This document shows positions 25,182 to 35,200 of a stretch of 64,000 bases of DNA, one piece after another (positions within the stretch are counted from its first letter, which is position 1; the number at the start of each line of letters is the position of its first letter). The DNA lies in contig JBFIES010000002.1 in assembly GCA_041603235.1 (NCBI GenBank), positions 186,001 through 250,000 on the forward strand, in the 5' to 3' direction. The notes beneath the pieces are model-generated. The model searched no databases and was not told the DNA's origin. It saw only the letters and a program-made list of their open reading frames with translations. The translations under genes were made by a program, and so were the position numbers. This stretch comes from Panacagrimonas sp041603235. Lineage in GTDB: Bacteria > Pseudomonadota > Gammaproteobacteria > Nevskiales > Nevskiaceae.

Positions 25182-26963
25182 ATGAACGCTCTTGCATCAA
25201 TACTGCTTGGATCGACTCTGGGCTATATCGCATGCGGCATGGCTTCCGCATCGACTACCAAGCCCCTGGTGGCCGATGCGCTGGTCAGGGAAATCTCGAT
25301 TGCAGCAGACCAGCCAGGAAATTCCGTTTCTCTGGAGTTCATTGCGAATGTAAGCCGCTTGCCACCACTGATTGGTGTGTCGGACTCGGCGGACTTGAGG
25401 CGAAAGTTCCAAGATCCTGAATATCCGGAAGCTTTAAGGGCCAGCATCCGTGCGCGATATCCCGCCGCAGACAGAATTCGTGTTGGCAATTTGTTTTTTG
25501 GGTACTCATGTACCGACTATCGGTTTCAGGAACTGGTTGCGAGAGATGCCAACGGCAACCTGACCTATCAGTTCGATGAGACGCTCGACATGTTGGAGAT
25601 GCTTGTTAGGGCGGGCAGCCGTCCAGTCCTTGCGCTCACGGGAACGCCCAGGGAATTGATTCCAGACGGCGAGCCTGTCGAGAAGCATCGTTCATATGGT
25701 TGTACCAATGCGCCTCGGCTACATTTCCGAAGTGAAGACCCGCGTCAACGCGCAGCTGATTGGTGGCACCTTCAGCACGCGTTCTTCGAATCCTTGCGCA
25801 AGCGTTTCGGGGATGATGAGCTCGCTAAGTGGGAATTCGCGACGTGGACCGAGCCAGTCAATCGCCAGCGCAGAAGCCACGGCCACTTGCTGCTGCCAAA
25901 GGCAATTCTCGACGCCGACATGCATGATGATGCTGTCGCGACAATTCTTGCTGCGTCAATTGATGCAGCAATTTCTTCTGGAGTAAAAATTCACATCGGA
26001 AACTTCGCTGGAAATGTTGAAGTCAACTATCCGCCAGTGATCCAGAAGATTCGGCAATTCCCGAGAGGCCAGGAGTATCTGGATTACATATTGGGCTATG
26101 CCATCAGTCGCTATCGGACGAAATCGGGTCAGAGCATTGAAAGGTCGCTAGACAGGGCCATGAAGCTCGAGAGAAATCAGCTGATGCCGGCCAAACCGAT
26201 TTTTCTTGATGAAGTGGGCCAGCTTGTAGACGATTCTGGCGCCAGACTCCCCAAGGCGGGAACGGGCCTGGCCGAAGCTTCTTTTATTGGAACCGTACTG
26301 GAAAGGCTCTACAACGCTCAGCTTGGGCAAGTTAGTGCACCTGCGAGAGTAGCCCTTTGGAACACGTCCATCGCTCCGAGGGCGGCAGATGCAGTAAGAG
26401 GGGTCGATGACTACATCCCGTCTGCAACAAGCAACCTGATCGGATTTTTCAAACAGCTGAACGCAGGGCGCAGACTCCCTGTTGTCGGGTCAAATCGGGA
26501 CATCGTTGCTGTCCGCAAGGGCGACCGGGTTACGTTCATTGCGTTAGGACCAGCGATCTCGACTTCTTCGAGTCGACACGGAAGCCCCGGGGTCAGTTCA
26601 GTACGTATCACGGGATTGGAGAGCAGTCAGAGATACTTGTGGCGTACTGAGGAGATCAATGCTCGCCATGGGAACCCAGTTTCTGCTTACCTGGAGGGGA
26701 ATAGCTACCTCGATGACGAGTCGGGCCGCTTCACCATCAGGGAGGGGCGATGGGTTTTCTCAAGTAAGCGGGATGCTCGATGTTTTTTCGATGAGATCGA
26801 GGCCTGCTCGTGGCGTGATGAAGGTCGTCGCCTGGCTGCGCCGAAATTGACTGAGCGGGTAATCGTCTCTGATGAGGTCGGGCAAGTTGAACTCCCGATG
26901 CGTCCTGAGCCCGGCGGAGCAATCTTTAATATCGTTTCATTGCTTGGCGAGAATGAAGGCTGA
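25182..26963 (+). CDS. Secreted clan GH-A glycoside hydrolase-like protein (GH39-like)
   Basis: A 593-aa protein with an N-terminal signal (ASILLGSTLGYIACGMASA). The TIM-barrel pattern fits clan GH-A, closest by eye to GH39 (beta-xylosidase/alpha-L-iduronidase): FGYSCTDYRFQEL on an early strand, MLEMLVRAGSRPVLALTG, then WEFATWTEPV with Glu 224 as candidate acid/base, and PIFLDEVGQLVDD with Glu 344 as candidate nucleophile. A beta-sandwich-like C-terminal region follows (about 450-590). The ATG at 25182 was chosen because it puts the signal first. Paired with a sulfotransferase-like gene in the same islet, it may trim or remodel a secreted, possibly sulfated, polysaccharide. The family assignment is from motif spacing only. 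Confidence 0.55.
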   Translation: MNALASILLGSTLGYIACGMASASTTKPLVADALVREISIAADQPGNSVSLEFIANVSRLPPLIGVSDSADLRRKFQDPEYPEALRASIRARYPAADRIRVGNLFFGYSCTDYRFQELVARDANGNLTYQFDETLDMLEMLVRAGSRPVLALTGTPRELIPDGEPVEKHRSYGCTNAPRLHFRSEDPRQRAADWWHLQHAFFESLRKRFGDDELAKWEFATWTEPVNRQRRSHGHLLLPKAILDADMHDDAVATILAASIDAAISSGVKIHIGNFAGNVEVNYPPVIQKIRQFPRGQEYLDYILGYAISRYRTKSGQSIERSLDRAMKLERNQLMPAKPIFLDEVGQLVDDSGARLPKAGTGLAEASFIGTVLERLYNAQLGQVSAPARVALWNTSIAPRAADAVRGVDDYIPSATSNLIGFFKQLNAGRRLPVVGSNRDIVAVRKGDRVTFIALGPAISTSSSRHGSPGVSSVRITGLESSQRYLWRTEEINARHGNPVSAYLEGNSYLDDESGRFTIREGRWVFSSKRDARCFFDEIEACSWRDEGRRLAAPKLTERVIVSDEVGQVELPMRPEPGGAIFNIVSLLGENEG

Positions 26964-27134
26964 ATCAGAGAAGCCCCTGGTGGTTGCAGATGGCGTTTCC
27001 TGACTCTGCCTTGCCAGTCCGACCGGGCGTAGCATTCAAGGCAGGCGCTAATACAGGGGCGACGTCGGGGCGCCATTGTTCTGCCCTGTATCCGAAACTC
27101 AGGCTCCGAACGGACTCCTAAGGTCAGCCGCGTT

Positions 27135-27174
27135 TTGAAGTGCTGATGCTTAGTCTTCGCGTGTGGCGCTGCGC
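27135..27174 (-). repeat. Right direct repeat: 3' end of gor
   Basis: The original copy of the 40-base repeat, covering the last eight codons of gor including its stop (27150-27174) plus 15 bases of downstream sequence. It is in the same orientation as the left copy at 23678-23717. In the usual pattern of 3'-end integration the intact gene carries one attachment site and the far end of the element carries the partial copy. Confidence 0.75.
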
Positions 27175-28511
27175 ATGGTGACCCACTCTTCGGCAGAAGT
27201 TGGATGAATGCCGATGGTGTCATCGAACTGAGCCTTGGTCGCGCCCGCCTTGAGTGCCACCGCAATGCCCTGAATCATTTCGCCGGCTTCCGGGCCCACC
27301 ATGTGGGCGCCAAGGACCCGGTCCGTGTCTGCGTCAACGATCAGCTTCATGAACGTGCGTTCCTGATCGTCTGTCAGGGAGAGCTTCATGGGTCTGAAGC
27401 GGCTCTCGAATATCTTCAGGCGATGCCCCGATTCACGTGCCTTGTCTTCACTCAGCCCGACGGTGCCGATGGTAGGCAAGCTGAAAACAGCGGTTGGGAT
27501 AAGCTCGTACTGCACCTGCCGATAGTCTTGCGGCTGAAACAGGCGGCGGGCGAGGGCCATGCCTTCTGCCAGTGCAACTGGCGTGAGCTGCACGCGCCCA
27601 ATGACATCGCCCAGGGCGGATATGGCCGGGTCTGCAGTCTGAAACGCATCGTCCACCTCGATGAAGCCGCGCTGATCCAGCTTTACGGAGGTGTTGTCCA
27701 GCCCCAGGTTGTCCAGCATCGGTCGCCGGCCGGTGGCGTAGAAGATGCAATCTGCCTCCAGCTTGCGGCCGTCCTTCAGCGTGGCAGTCAGCGAGCCATC
27801 GTCCTGCTTGTCAATGCGGGAAATATCGGTGTTGAACTGCAGATCGATCCCCTTCTCCAGCATCTGGTCACGCAGATGTTCGCGAACACTGGTGTCAAAA
27901 CCGCGGAGAAACAGGTCGCGCCGGTACAGCTGCGTAACCTGTGCGCCCATGCCGTGGAAGATGGAGGCAAATTCCACTGAGATATAGCCACCTCCGACGA
28001 CGATGACGCGTCGCGGAAGCTGGTCCAGGAAGAAGACCTCGTTGGACCCGATGGCGTGTTCGCTACCCGGAAATTCCGGTATGTGCGGCCAGCCTCCGGT
28101 AGCAATCAGGATATGTGCGGCACTGACGGTCTTGTCGCCCATCCGTACATGGTGGCTGTCCACCAGTTTTGCGTGTTCCTCAAATATTTCCACCTTGTTA
28201 CTGACCAGCAGCTTGCGGTAGGCCTCGTTCAGACGTGAGATCTCACGATTCTTGTTGGTGATCAGGGTCGACCAGTCAAACACGGCCTCGCCGGTGGTCC
28301 AGCCGTAGCTGCGGGCGTTGTCAAAATCCTGCTGGTAGTGCGCGCTGTACACCATCAACTTCTTGGGTACGCAGCCAACATTGACACAGGTGCCGCCCAG
28401 ATAGCGGCTCTCTGCGAGACCGACGCGGGCGCCCATCGAAGCAGAGAAACGCGCCGCGCGAACGCCACCGCTGCCGCCGCCAATAACAAAAAGATCGTAG
28501 TCGTATTTCAT
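27150..28511 (-). CDS. gor: Glutathione-disulfide reductase
   Basis: A 453-aa flavoprotein disulfide reductase. The FAD-binding GGGSGG is at 11-16, the redox-active pair C42/C47 is in GGTCVNVGCVPKK, the second dinucleotide fold is VIVVGGGYISVEFASIF, and the C-terminal catalytic base is His 436 in GIHPTSAEEW. This Cys-VNVG-Cys box and length match glutathione reductase (NADPH-dependent reduction of GSSG), though trypanothione-type relatives share the pattern. Its 3' end is duplicated 3.4 kb away at 23.7 kb. The frame is intact despite the event. Confidence 0.9.
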   Translation of the reverse strand: MKYDYDLFVIGGGSGGVRAARFSASMGARVGLAESRYLGGTCVNVGCVPKKLMVYSAHYQQDFDNARSYGWTTGEAVFDWSTLITNKNREISRLNEAYRKLLVSNKVEIFEEHAKLVDSHHVRMGDKTVSAAHILIATGGWPHIPEFPGSEHAIGSNEVFFLDQLPRRVIVVGGGYISVEFASIFHGMGAQVTQLYRRDLFLRGFDTSVREHLRDQMLEKGIDLQFNTDISRIDKQDDGSLTATLKDGRKLEADCIFYATGRRPMLDNLGLDNTSVKLDQRGFIEVDDAFQTADPAISALGDVIGRVQLTPVALAEGMALARRLFQPQDYRQVQYELIPTAVFSLPTIGTVGLSEDKARESGHRLKIFESRFRPMKLSLTDDQERTFMKLIVDADTDRVLGAHMVGPEAGEMIQGIAVALKAGATKAQFDDTIGIHPTSAEEWVTMRSATRED

Positions 28512-28523
28512 GGGGGTCCTTTA

Positions 28524-29585
28524 TCAATGATGCTCTGGGCTTTGATTGAAGGGTCGCATAAGCGCGGACATGCGTTTGTGACGCTCTTCTTTCTCTGCCG
28601 ATGCAAGCGACGCGCAGCTGCGATGAAATATTTCCCAATTATGGCCGGAAGCTTCGAACAGAGCTGAAAAGGCCGGGACCCATTCGTCATACAGGCCGAA
28701 GGGGAGCAGGGTTGCATTGTTCAGGTCCTGTGCAATCCATGCGGCGTATGGATCCGCTCCGTTCCATTGTTCCTCGCGCAATGTCTGGTACTCGGTGCGC
28801 AACTGCGCAAACACGGCTTGCTTGCGTGCTCGCATGGTTTGTTCATCCAGTGGCATGGCATAGATCGACGCCAGGGATTTGCGCGCTTTCAGAACGAGGC
28901 GGGTGAACTGTCGGCTCCGCTCTCGCCCTTTTATCTCCGATTCTGATGATTGTGCCGTCGCGGAAAAGTAGCGACGCGCAGCTTCGAGTTCAACGAATCT
29001 CGCATAGGATTCATTGAACGCGGTGTCGTCCTTCACATAGAGCCGTTGATGGGCAAGTTCATGAAGCAGGGTGCCAACCAGGACAACATCACTCCAGTGC
29101 ATCATGGTGTTCAGCACGGGGTCGTCGAACCATCCGAGGGTAGAGAACGCAGGGACACCGCCGATATCCACATCGTAGCCTTCAGCGCGATAGCGTTGAG
29201 CCTGTTCCTGTGCCAGTGCCTCGCGGTAATAGCCGCGATAAGCAACACAGCCTGCGATGGGAAAGCAGGACTCGACCGGTTTCAGCGAGAATTCTGGCGT
29301 GGCCAGGACATTCCATAGTGCGTAGGGGCGTTGCAGGTCCGCGTAGTCCTGATAGCTGCCGTTATCGGGCAAGCGCAGTTCCCTGACCGCGTACTGACGC
29401 GCCTCACGAATCAGCGCCAGCCGCTCGCGCAGACGCGCATCGCGTGAGTCATCCCTGATAACAGACTCGATTGGTTCCCGAGCCGCGAGCAGGCCAATTT
29501 GTCCGCGCGCCAGATGGCTGTAATAAGCCATCTGGGCGCAGCTGCTGAGCAGCAGCGTCGCGAGCAGTGCAAGTCCACGGATCAC
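28524..29585 (-). CDS. Lipoprotein zinc aminopeptidase-like protein
   Basis: A 353-aa member of the putative bacterial aminopeptidase family with an HExxH motif: H175-E-L-A-H179 in LLHELAHQRLY, with Glu 192 in FNESYARFVE as third ligand. The GTG start at 29585 overlaps the ABC permease stop (GTGA) and gives a lipoprotein signal (IRGLALLATLLLSSC) with Cys at 16; the frame runs further upstream but only inside the permease gene. It is likely anchored to the outer membrane facing the periplasm. Coupling to an ABC-2 exporter suggests a shared transcript; a functional link is unproven. Confidence 0.82.
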   Translation of the reverse strand: MIRGLALLATLLLSSCAQMAYYSHLARGQIGLLAAREPIESVIRDDSRDARLRERLALIREARQYAVRELRLPDNGSYQDYADLQRPYALWNVLATPEFSLKPVESCFPIAGCVAYRGYYREALAQEQAQRYRAEGYDVDIGGVPAFSTLGWFDDPVLNTMMHWSDVVLVGTLLHELAHQRLYVKDDTAFNESYARFVELEAARRYFSATAQSSESEIKGRERSRQFTRLVLKARKSLASIYAMPLDEQTMRARKQAVFAQLRTEYQTLREEQWNGADPYAAWIAQDLNNATLLPFGLYDEWVPAFSALFEASGHNWEIFHRSCASLASAEKEERHKRMSALMRPFNQSPEHH

Positions 29586-30604
29586 GTACGGGTCCACTTG
29601 AACATGCAGGCGCCCAGGCCAAGACACACGCCAGTCGTCAGGAGCAGGATCACGATGGGGTAGCCCAGATCCTGAATGCCGGCGCCATCCAGCATGATGC
29701 CGCGCGCCGCATTCAGAAGGTGTGTCAGCGGCAGGCATTCCGCCATCAACTGGACAAATCGGGGTGCGCCGTCGAGTGAAAAGAACACGCCAGAAAGAAT
29801 CATCATCGGCGCGCTCAGAATGTTGAGAAGGCCGCCGGAAATCTCCTCACTCGAGACGCGCGCGGCCACCAACAGGCCCATGGATGTGAGCGCCATGGCG
29901 CCCAACGCAGTGATCAGCAGAAGGTCCCAATAAGATCCGGCCATCTCGAAGTCCAGGAACAAGTCGCAGGCGAGATACATCATCACCGTGGCCATCATTA
30001 CCACGATCATGCGCGAGGCAATCTGTGCAGAGATGAACTCCATGGCCGTCAACGGCGTCGCCTGCAGGCGTTTCAAATGCCCGCTCTTGCGATAGCGCAC
30101 GATGACAAAGCCCACACCCCATAGGCAGGAAAACATGATGTTCATGCCCAGAATGCCCGGCATGACCCAGTCCACGTAGCGAACGGCGCGGCCGGAAACC
30201 TCCTGTCTTTGCAGGGCCGGCCCTGCGCTCGCCATCAGAAGCGTTTCCAGTACTTGTCCTTTTCCGGATTCGGGATTGCGCCAGTAACGGGCAGGTTCCG
30301 TGCTCATGTCCAGCAACAAGTCGATGCGATGTCGCGCAATCTTGGCGATGGCCTTTTCGCGGTGTGGCTCGGCATGAAATTGAATCTGCCGGGTGTCGTC
30401 AAAAGGGAGCGTCTGCGTCGAGAGTTTTCCCTCGCTGATGACGCCCACCTTGAACAGTGGGCGTGGCGGGCCAGAGAAAATAGCCGCGAAACCCAGCACC
30501 ATCAGGATAGGCACCACCAGATTCCAGGCCAGTGCCGGACGGTCACGCAGGAACTCGACACTGCGTACCCAGCAGGCCGCGGCAAATCGACGCAAGGAGA
30601 ACAT
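29582..30604 (-). CDS. ABC-2 type transporter permease
   Basis: A 340-aa membrane protein: one N-terminal span (ALAWNLVVPILMVLGFAAIF), a periplasmic domain of about 130 residues, then five further hydrophobic segments from about residue 150. The ABC-2 signature region VDWVMPGILGMNIMFSCLWG and the MILSGVFF segment are visible. It pairs with the ATPase encoded immediately upstream (TGATG junction). The pair resembles DrrAB/NatAB-like exporters; the substrate cannot be told from sequence. A downstream lipoprotein peptidase overlaps its stop. Confidence 0.9.
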   Translation of the reverse strand: MFSLRRFAAACWVRSVEFLRDRPALAWNLVVPILMVLGFAAIFSGPPRPLFKVGVISEGKLSTQTLPFDDTRQIQFHAEPHREKAIAKIARHRIDLLLDMSTEPARYWRNPESGKGQVLETLLMASAGPALQRQEVSGRAVRYVDWVMPGILGMNIMFSCLWGVGFVIVRYRKSGHLKRLQATPLTAMEFISAQIASRMIVVMMATVMMYLACDLFLDFEMAGSYWDLLLITALGAMALTSMGLLVAARVSSEEISGGLLNILSAPMMILSGVFFSLDGAPRFVQLMAECLPLTHLLNAARGIMLDGAGIQDLGYPIVILLLTTGVCLGLGACMFKWTRT

Positions 30605-31482
30605 CAGTTGCGAAGCTCCTTGCCGGTCAGTTCAAGAAAGAGATCGTCCAGCGAAGGCGGTCGTTGATGCAATTGGCTCAGGTCGGTTCCTGCTGCAAGC
30701 AGTTCCGAGAGGACCGCGTTGACGTTCCGGGTGCGAATCTCGATGCCGCTCTCGCTGCTTCGCGTCGAGAAGGACCAGGGCTGCTCACTCAAACTGCCAT
30801 GCGGAAGCGCCAATACCGTCTCGTTGAAGTGCTCAGCCAGCAATGCCTTGGGGGTGCCGCGCGCAATGAGCTTGCCGTGATCCATGATGCCCACCTCATC
30901 GCACAGGGCGTAGGCTTCTTCCATGTAATGTGTGCTCATCACGATCGTGCGACCTTCTTTCTTGATGTCTGAAATCAGGTTCCAGAAATTGCGTCTCGCC
31001 TGTGGATCAAGACCCGTTGTGGGTTCATCCAGAAAGAGCAGGGCAGGGTCGTTGATCAGTGCGATGGCGAGCAATGCGCGCTGGCGTTGGCCGCCCGAGA
31101 GTTCGCGGGTGTCGCGATCAAGGAATTCTTCGAGGCGGCATCGTTCGATCAGTTCGTCCATGGATCGCCGTCCGCTGTACAACTTGGCGAAGAACCGAAG
31201 GTTTTCACGGACGGTGATGAAGTCCTGCAGGGCGGTAGTCTGAAACTGGATGCCGATGTGCTCGCGATAAGCTTCATCCAGCGGCTTGTCGCGAAACAGG
31301 ATGGTTCCTGAGTCAGGCGCGCAAAGCTTCTCCAGCATCTCAATCGTGGTGCTCTTGCCGGCACCATTGGGGCCAAGCAAACCAAAGCAGCTGCCCTCGG
31401 CAATATCCAGGCTCAGGCCGTCCACGGCGCGGACACCCGGATAGTGTTTGACCAGATCAATGGCCTGCAACAGTGCTTGCAT
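30604..31482 (-). CDS. ABC transporter ATP-binding protein
   Basis: A 292-aa ATPase. Walker A is GPNGAGKS (37-44), the signature motif is LSGGQRQRALLAIAL, Walker B is LLFLDEPTTGLDP, and the switch His is in MSTHYMEEA. A C-terminal domain of about 70 residues follows, as in DrrA/CcmA-like exporters. The ATG at 31482 was used; a TTG 21 bases upstream is possible. It shares a one-base stop/start overlap with the permease gene. Energises export by the ABC-2 permease; cytoplasmic face of the inner membrane. Confidence 0.93.
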   Translation of the reverse strand: MQALLQAIDLVKHYPGVRAVDGLSLDIAEGSCFGLLGPNGAGKSTTIEMLEKLCAPDSGTILFRDKPLDEAYREHIGIQFQTTALQDFITVRENLRFFAKLYSGRRSMDELIERCRLEEFLDRDTRELSGGQRQRALLAIALINDPALLFLDEPTTGLDPQARRNFWNLISDIKKEGRTIVMSTHYMEEAYALCDEVGIMDHGKLIARGTPKALLAEHFNETVLALPHGSLSEQPWSFSTRSSESGIEIRTRNVNAVLSELLAAGTDLSQLHQRPPSLDDLFLELTGKELRN

Positions 31483-31609
31483 AACTGATTGGGGACCTTG
31501 CAAGTAGATGAACGATGCGTCGACGGATCACGGCTGATCCGATCAGAGCAGGCACTAGTTTAGAGGGCCGAGATTTCCGCGGTGTTGCCCAAGCCCGTAA
31601 CATCCTGTC

Positions 31610-32221
31610 ATGCCGCCACGTTCGCCCGCTGTCCATACTGCGCTCAACGCCCTGATCCGCGAGATTGAGGCCTGCACCATTTGTGCTGGGCAGCTTCCGC
31701 TGGGGCCGCGCCCGGTGGTCAGCTTGGGCGCCGAGGCCCGGGTGCTCATCATCGGACAGGCGCCGGGTACGCGCGTCCATGCCAGCGGGGTGCCCTGGGA
31801 CGATGCCAGTGGCGCGCGTTTGCGAATGTGGATGCAGATCGATGCAGCCCGGTTCTACGATGCGAACCGAATCGCCATCATGCCCATGGGGTTCTGTTAT
31901 CCCGGGCGTGGGCGCAGTGGTGATCTGCCGCCGCGGCCGGAGTGTGCACCGCAGTGGCACGAACGCATATTGTCGCGCCTGCCCAATATTCGCCTGACCC
32001 TTCTGATCGGCCAGTACGCGCAGGGCCGCTACCTGCAGGACGGCAGCCGGAAGCTTGAAGACAATGTGCGTGATTACGCACGGCACTTGAGAGCCGGCTT
32101 GCTCCCGCTGCCGCATCCCAGCCCGCGGAACAGCCTGTGGATCAAACGCCGACCCTGGTTTGAAGAAGAGGTCGTCCCGGCGCTTCGTACTGCGCTGTCG
32201 GCTGCGTTGGCGCAGCCTTGA
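31610..32221 (+). CDS. Uracil-DNA-glycosylase superfamily protein
   Basis: A 203-aa UDG-superfamily protein: motif 1 is IIGQAPGTRVHASGVPWDD (GQAPG at 49-53) and motif 2 is PHPSPRNSLW near the C-terminus. The family includes single-domain proteins annotated as uracil-DNA glycosylase family in many gammaproteobacteria; their activity is mostly untested. The Cys pair CTIC (22-25) is present but the full four-Cys iron-sulfur pattern of family-4 UDGs is not evident. Transcribed divergently from the ABC genes and convergent with the RND pump gene 13 bases away. Confidence 0.8.
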   Translation: MPPRSPAVHTALNALIREIEACTICAGQLPLGPRPVVSLGAEARVLIIGQAPGTRVHASGVPWDDASGARLRMWMQIDAARFYDANRIAIMPMGFCYPGRGRSGDLPPRPECAPQWHERILSRLPNIRLTLLIGQYAQGRYLQDGSRKLEDNVRDYARHLRAGLLPLPHPSPRNSLWIKRRPWFEEEVVPALRTALSAALAQP

Positions 32222-32234
32222 TGGCCGCAGCTCC

Positions 32235-35200
32235 TTAGTGACTTGCCTCGCGTGGCGGTGAAGGCACGCGGAACCAGGCAGCGTACATGGCGGGCAGGAA
32301 GATCAGCGTCAGCACGGTGGCGGCAATCAGCCCGCCCATGATTGCCACCGCCATCGGCCCGAAGAAGACACTGCGGGACAATGGGATCATCGCCAGCACT
32401 GCTGCCAGTGCTGTCAGCGCGATCGGGCGGAATCGCCGCACTGTTGCTTCAATGACCGCTTCGAAAGGTGAGCGACCCTGTTCCAGATCCTGATTGATCT
32501 GGTCGATCAGGATCACACTGTTGCGCATGATCATGCCGAACAGGGCGATGGTGCCGAGCATGGCAACAAAACCGAAAGGATCATTGAAAAGAAGCAGGAA
32601 GACCGCCACGCCGATAATGCCCAGCGGCGCCGTCAGGAACACCATTGTGGACAGCGAGACACTCTTGAGCTGCATCATCAGGATGGTGAACACCGTGATG
32701 ACCAGAATAGGCATTTGCACGTTAACACTGTCCTGTCCGGACGCCGCGTCTTCCGTGGTGCCGCCCACCTCAATGCTGTAGCCCGGTGGTAGCTGCGCCC
32801 GAATCTTGTCGATCTCCGGCGCCAACTGGGCAACGACGGTTGGCGGCTGGATATCCGGGTAGATATCGGCGCGTGCGGTGATGGTGGGTATCCGGTCGCG
32901 TCGCCACAGGATTCCGTCTTCGAAGTCGAAGGAAATATTGGCAATCTGCGCCAGCGGAATGTTGCCGCCATTGGCCGAAGGTATGGACAGACTGGACAGT
33001 AACTCGAGATGTTCACGCTCATGTGGCGGCCCGCGCATCACAACCGCGATCAGCTCATTATCTTCACGATAGTGCGTCAGCGTGGTGCCATTGATTGCCG
33101 TTTCCAGCAGCTGCGAGAGAGCTTCGGTACTGACGCCAAGGCTGCGTGCACGGTCCTGATCAATGTCCAGCTTGATGATCTTGGACGGCTCTGCGGTGTC
33201 CAGATGAACACCGTCGGTGTAGACATTGGCGCGCAGCAATTCCTCGATCTTGTGAGCATGCTCGCGTGCCACGTCTCGATCCGGGCCGGAAACGCGGTAC
33301 TGAAGCACGTAGCCAACCGGTGGTCCGTTCTCCAGGCGATTGACTCGCCAACGAAGATTGCTGAACTCGCGCGGTAGAATCTCCAGCAGTTCCGCACGAA
33401 TCTTCTCTCGAGCTTTCAGGCTCTCGGTATTGAGCACGAACTGGGCGAAGCTTGCGGCTGGCAACTGCTGGTCCAGCGGCAGCACAAAGCGCGGCGCGCC
33501 GCTACCGATGTAAGCAACGTAACTTTCAAGCCCTTCAACATCCTTGAGAATGCCTTCAAGTTTGTGAGCCGATGCCTCGGTATCAAAAGTAGACGCGCCC
33601 TCCGGCAATTTGAGATCAACCAGAAGCTCAAGGCGCGTCGATGAAGGGAAAAACTGCTGCTGAACGGTTGAAAAGAGAAATACGCTGACGGTAAACGTCG
33701 CCAGGGTCGCTGCAATGGTGAGCCAGCGGTGCCGCACGCAGGTTTCAAGAAAGCGCCGGAAGCGGTTGTAGAAAGGGGTGTGATACACCGCGTGCTCATC
33801 GTGTGCAGCGCCGTCTTCGGATAGCCCTTTCTCAGGCAGAATCTTGTAGCCCAGCAGGGGCACAAAGATGACTGCGGCCACCCAGGACAGCAGCAGTGAC
33901 AGTGAGACCACCTGGAAGATGGAGATGGTGTATTCGCCTACGCTGCTCTGCGCCAGTGCGATCGGCAGGAATCCGGCGGCAGTGATCAGGGTGCCGCTGA
34001 GCATCGGGAACGCAGTGCTCGAATACATGAAAGCGGCAGCCTTGACCCTGTCGTAACCCTGTTCCAGTTTCACCGCCATCATCTCGACCGCGATAATGGC
34101 GTCGTCTACCAGCAGGCCCAGGGCAATCACCAGCGCCCCCAGCGAGATCTTGTGCAGTCCGATGTCGAAGATCTTCATGACCGCAAAGGTCATGGCCAGC
34201 ACGAGGGGAATCGAGAAGGCAACGACCAGACCAGTGCGCACGCCCAGCGACAGGAAGCAGACGGCGAGCACGATAATGACGGCTTCGGCCAGCACCTTGA
34301 TGAACTCGTTGATGCCGCGCGTCACGGCGCGCGGCTGATCGGCGACGCGCGACAGACTCATGCCCAGGGGGACTTCGCCATTGAGCTTGTCGAAGGCCTG
34401 GTCGAGCTGCTTGCCTAGGCGAATGATGTCGCCGCCTTTTTCCATGGACACGGCGATGCCAATGGCCGTCTCGCCGTTGAAACGCATGCGCGGTGCGGGC
34501 GGGTCCTGATACCCGCGATAAATCTGTGCGAAGTCGCCGAGGCGGAAAGTGCGCCCTTCCCAAGTGATGGGAACATTGCGCAGCTGTTCCAGAGAGTTCA
34601 AGCCGCCGTTGACGCGCAGATAGATCTTGTCGGTTGCGGTATCAAAGTCGCCGGCGGGGGTGATGTTGTTCTGGTGAGCCAGCGTCTCGGCGATGAGCGT
34701 TGGCGGAATGCCGAGCTGGTCGCGCCGAGTATTGGCTACATCAATGTAGAAGCGCTCTTCCTGCAAGCCGATGAACTCGACCTTTGCCACGTCATTAACG
34801 CGCAGGAGACGTTCGCGAATCTGGTCTGCGTAATCCTTGAGTTCCTCGTAGCTGAAATGCTCGCCCTGCAAAGCGTAGATGTTGCCAAAGGTGTCGCCAA
34901 ACTCGTCATCAAAAGCCGGACCGATTACGCCCGCAGGCAAGGTGTGGCGGATATCGTTGATCTTCTTGCGAACTTCGTAATAGTTGTTCGGCATCGAGGC
35001 TGCGGGAAGATCTTCGCGAAAAAGTACAAAGACCTGCGATTCACCGGGGCGCGAGTAGGATCGCAGGAAGTCCAGCGAATTCAGTTCCTGAAGCTTCTCC
35101 TCGATCTTGTCGGTCACCAGCCGGTCCACTTCATCGGGTGTCGCGCCCGGCCAAATGGTGCGGACCACCATTACGCGGAAGGTAAACGGTGGATCTTCAG

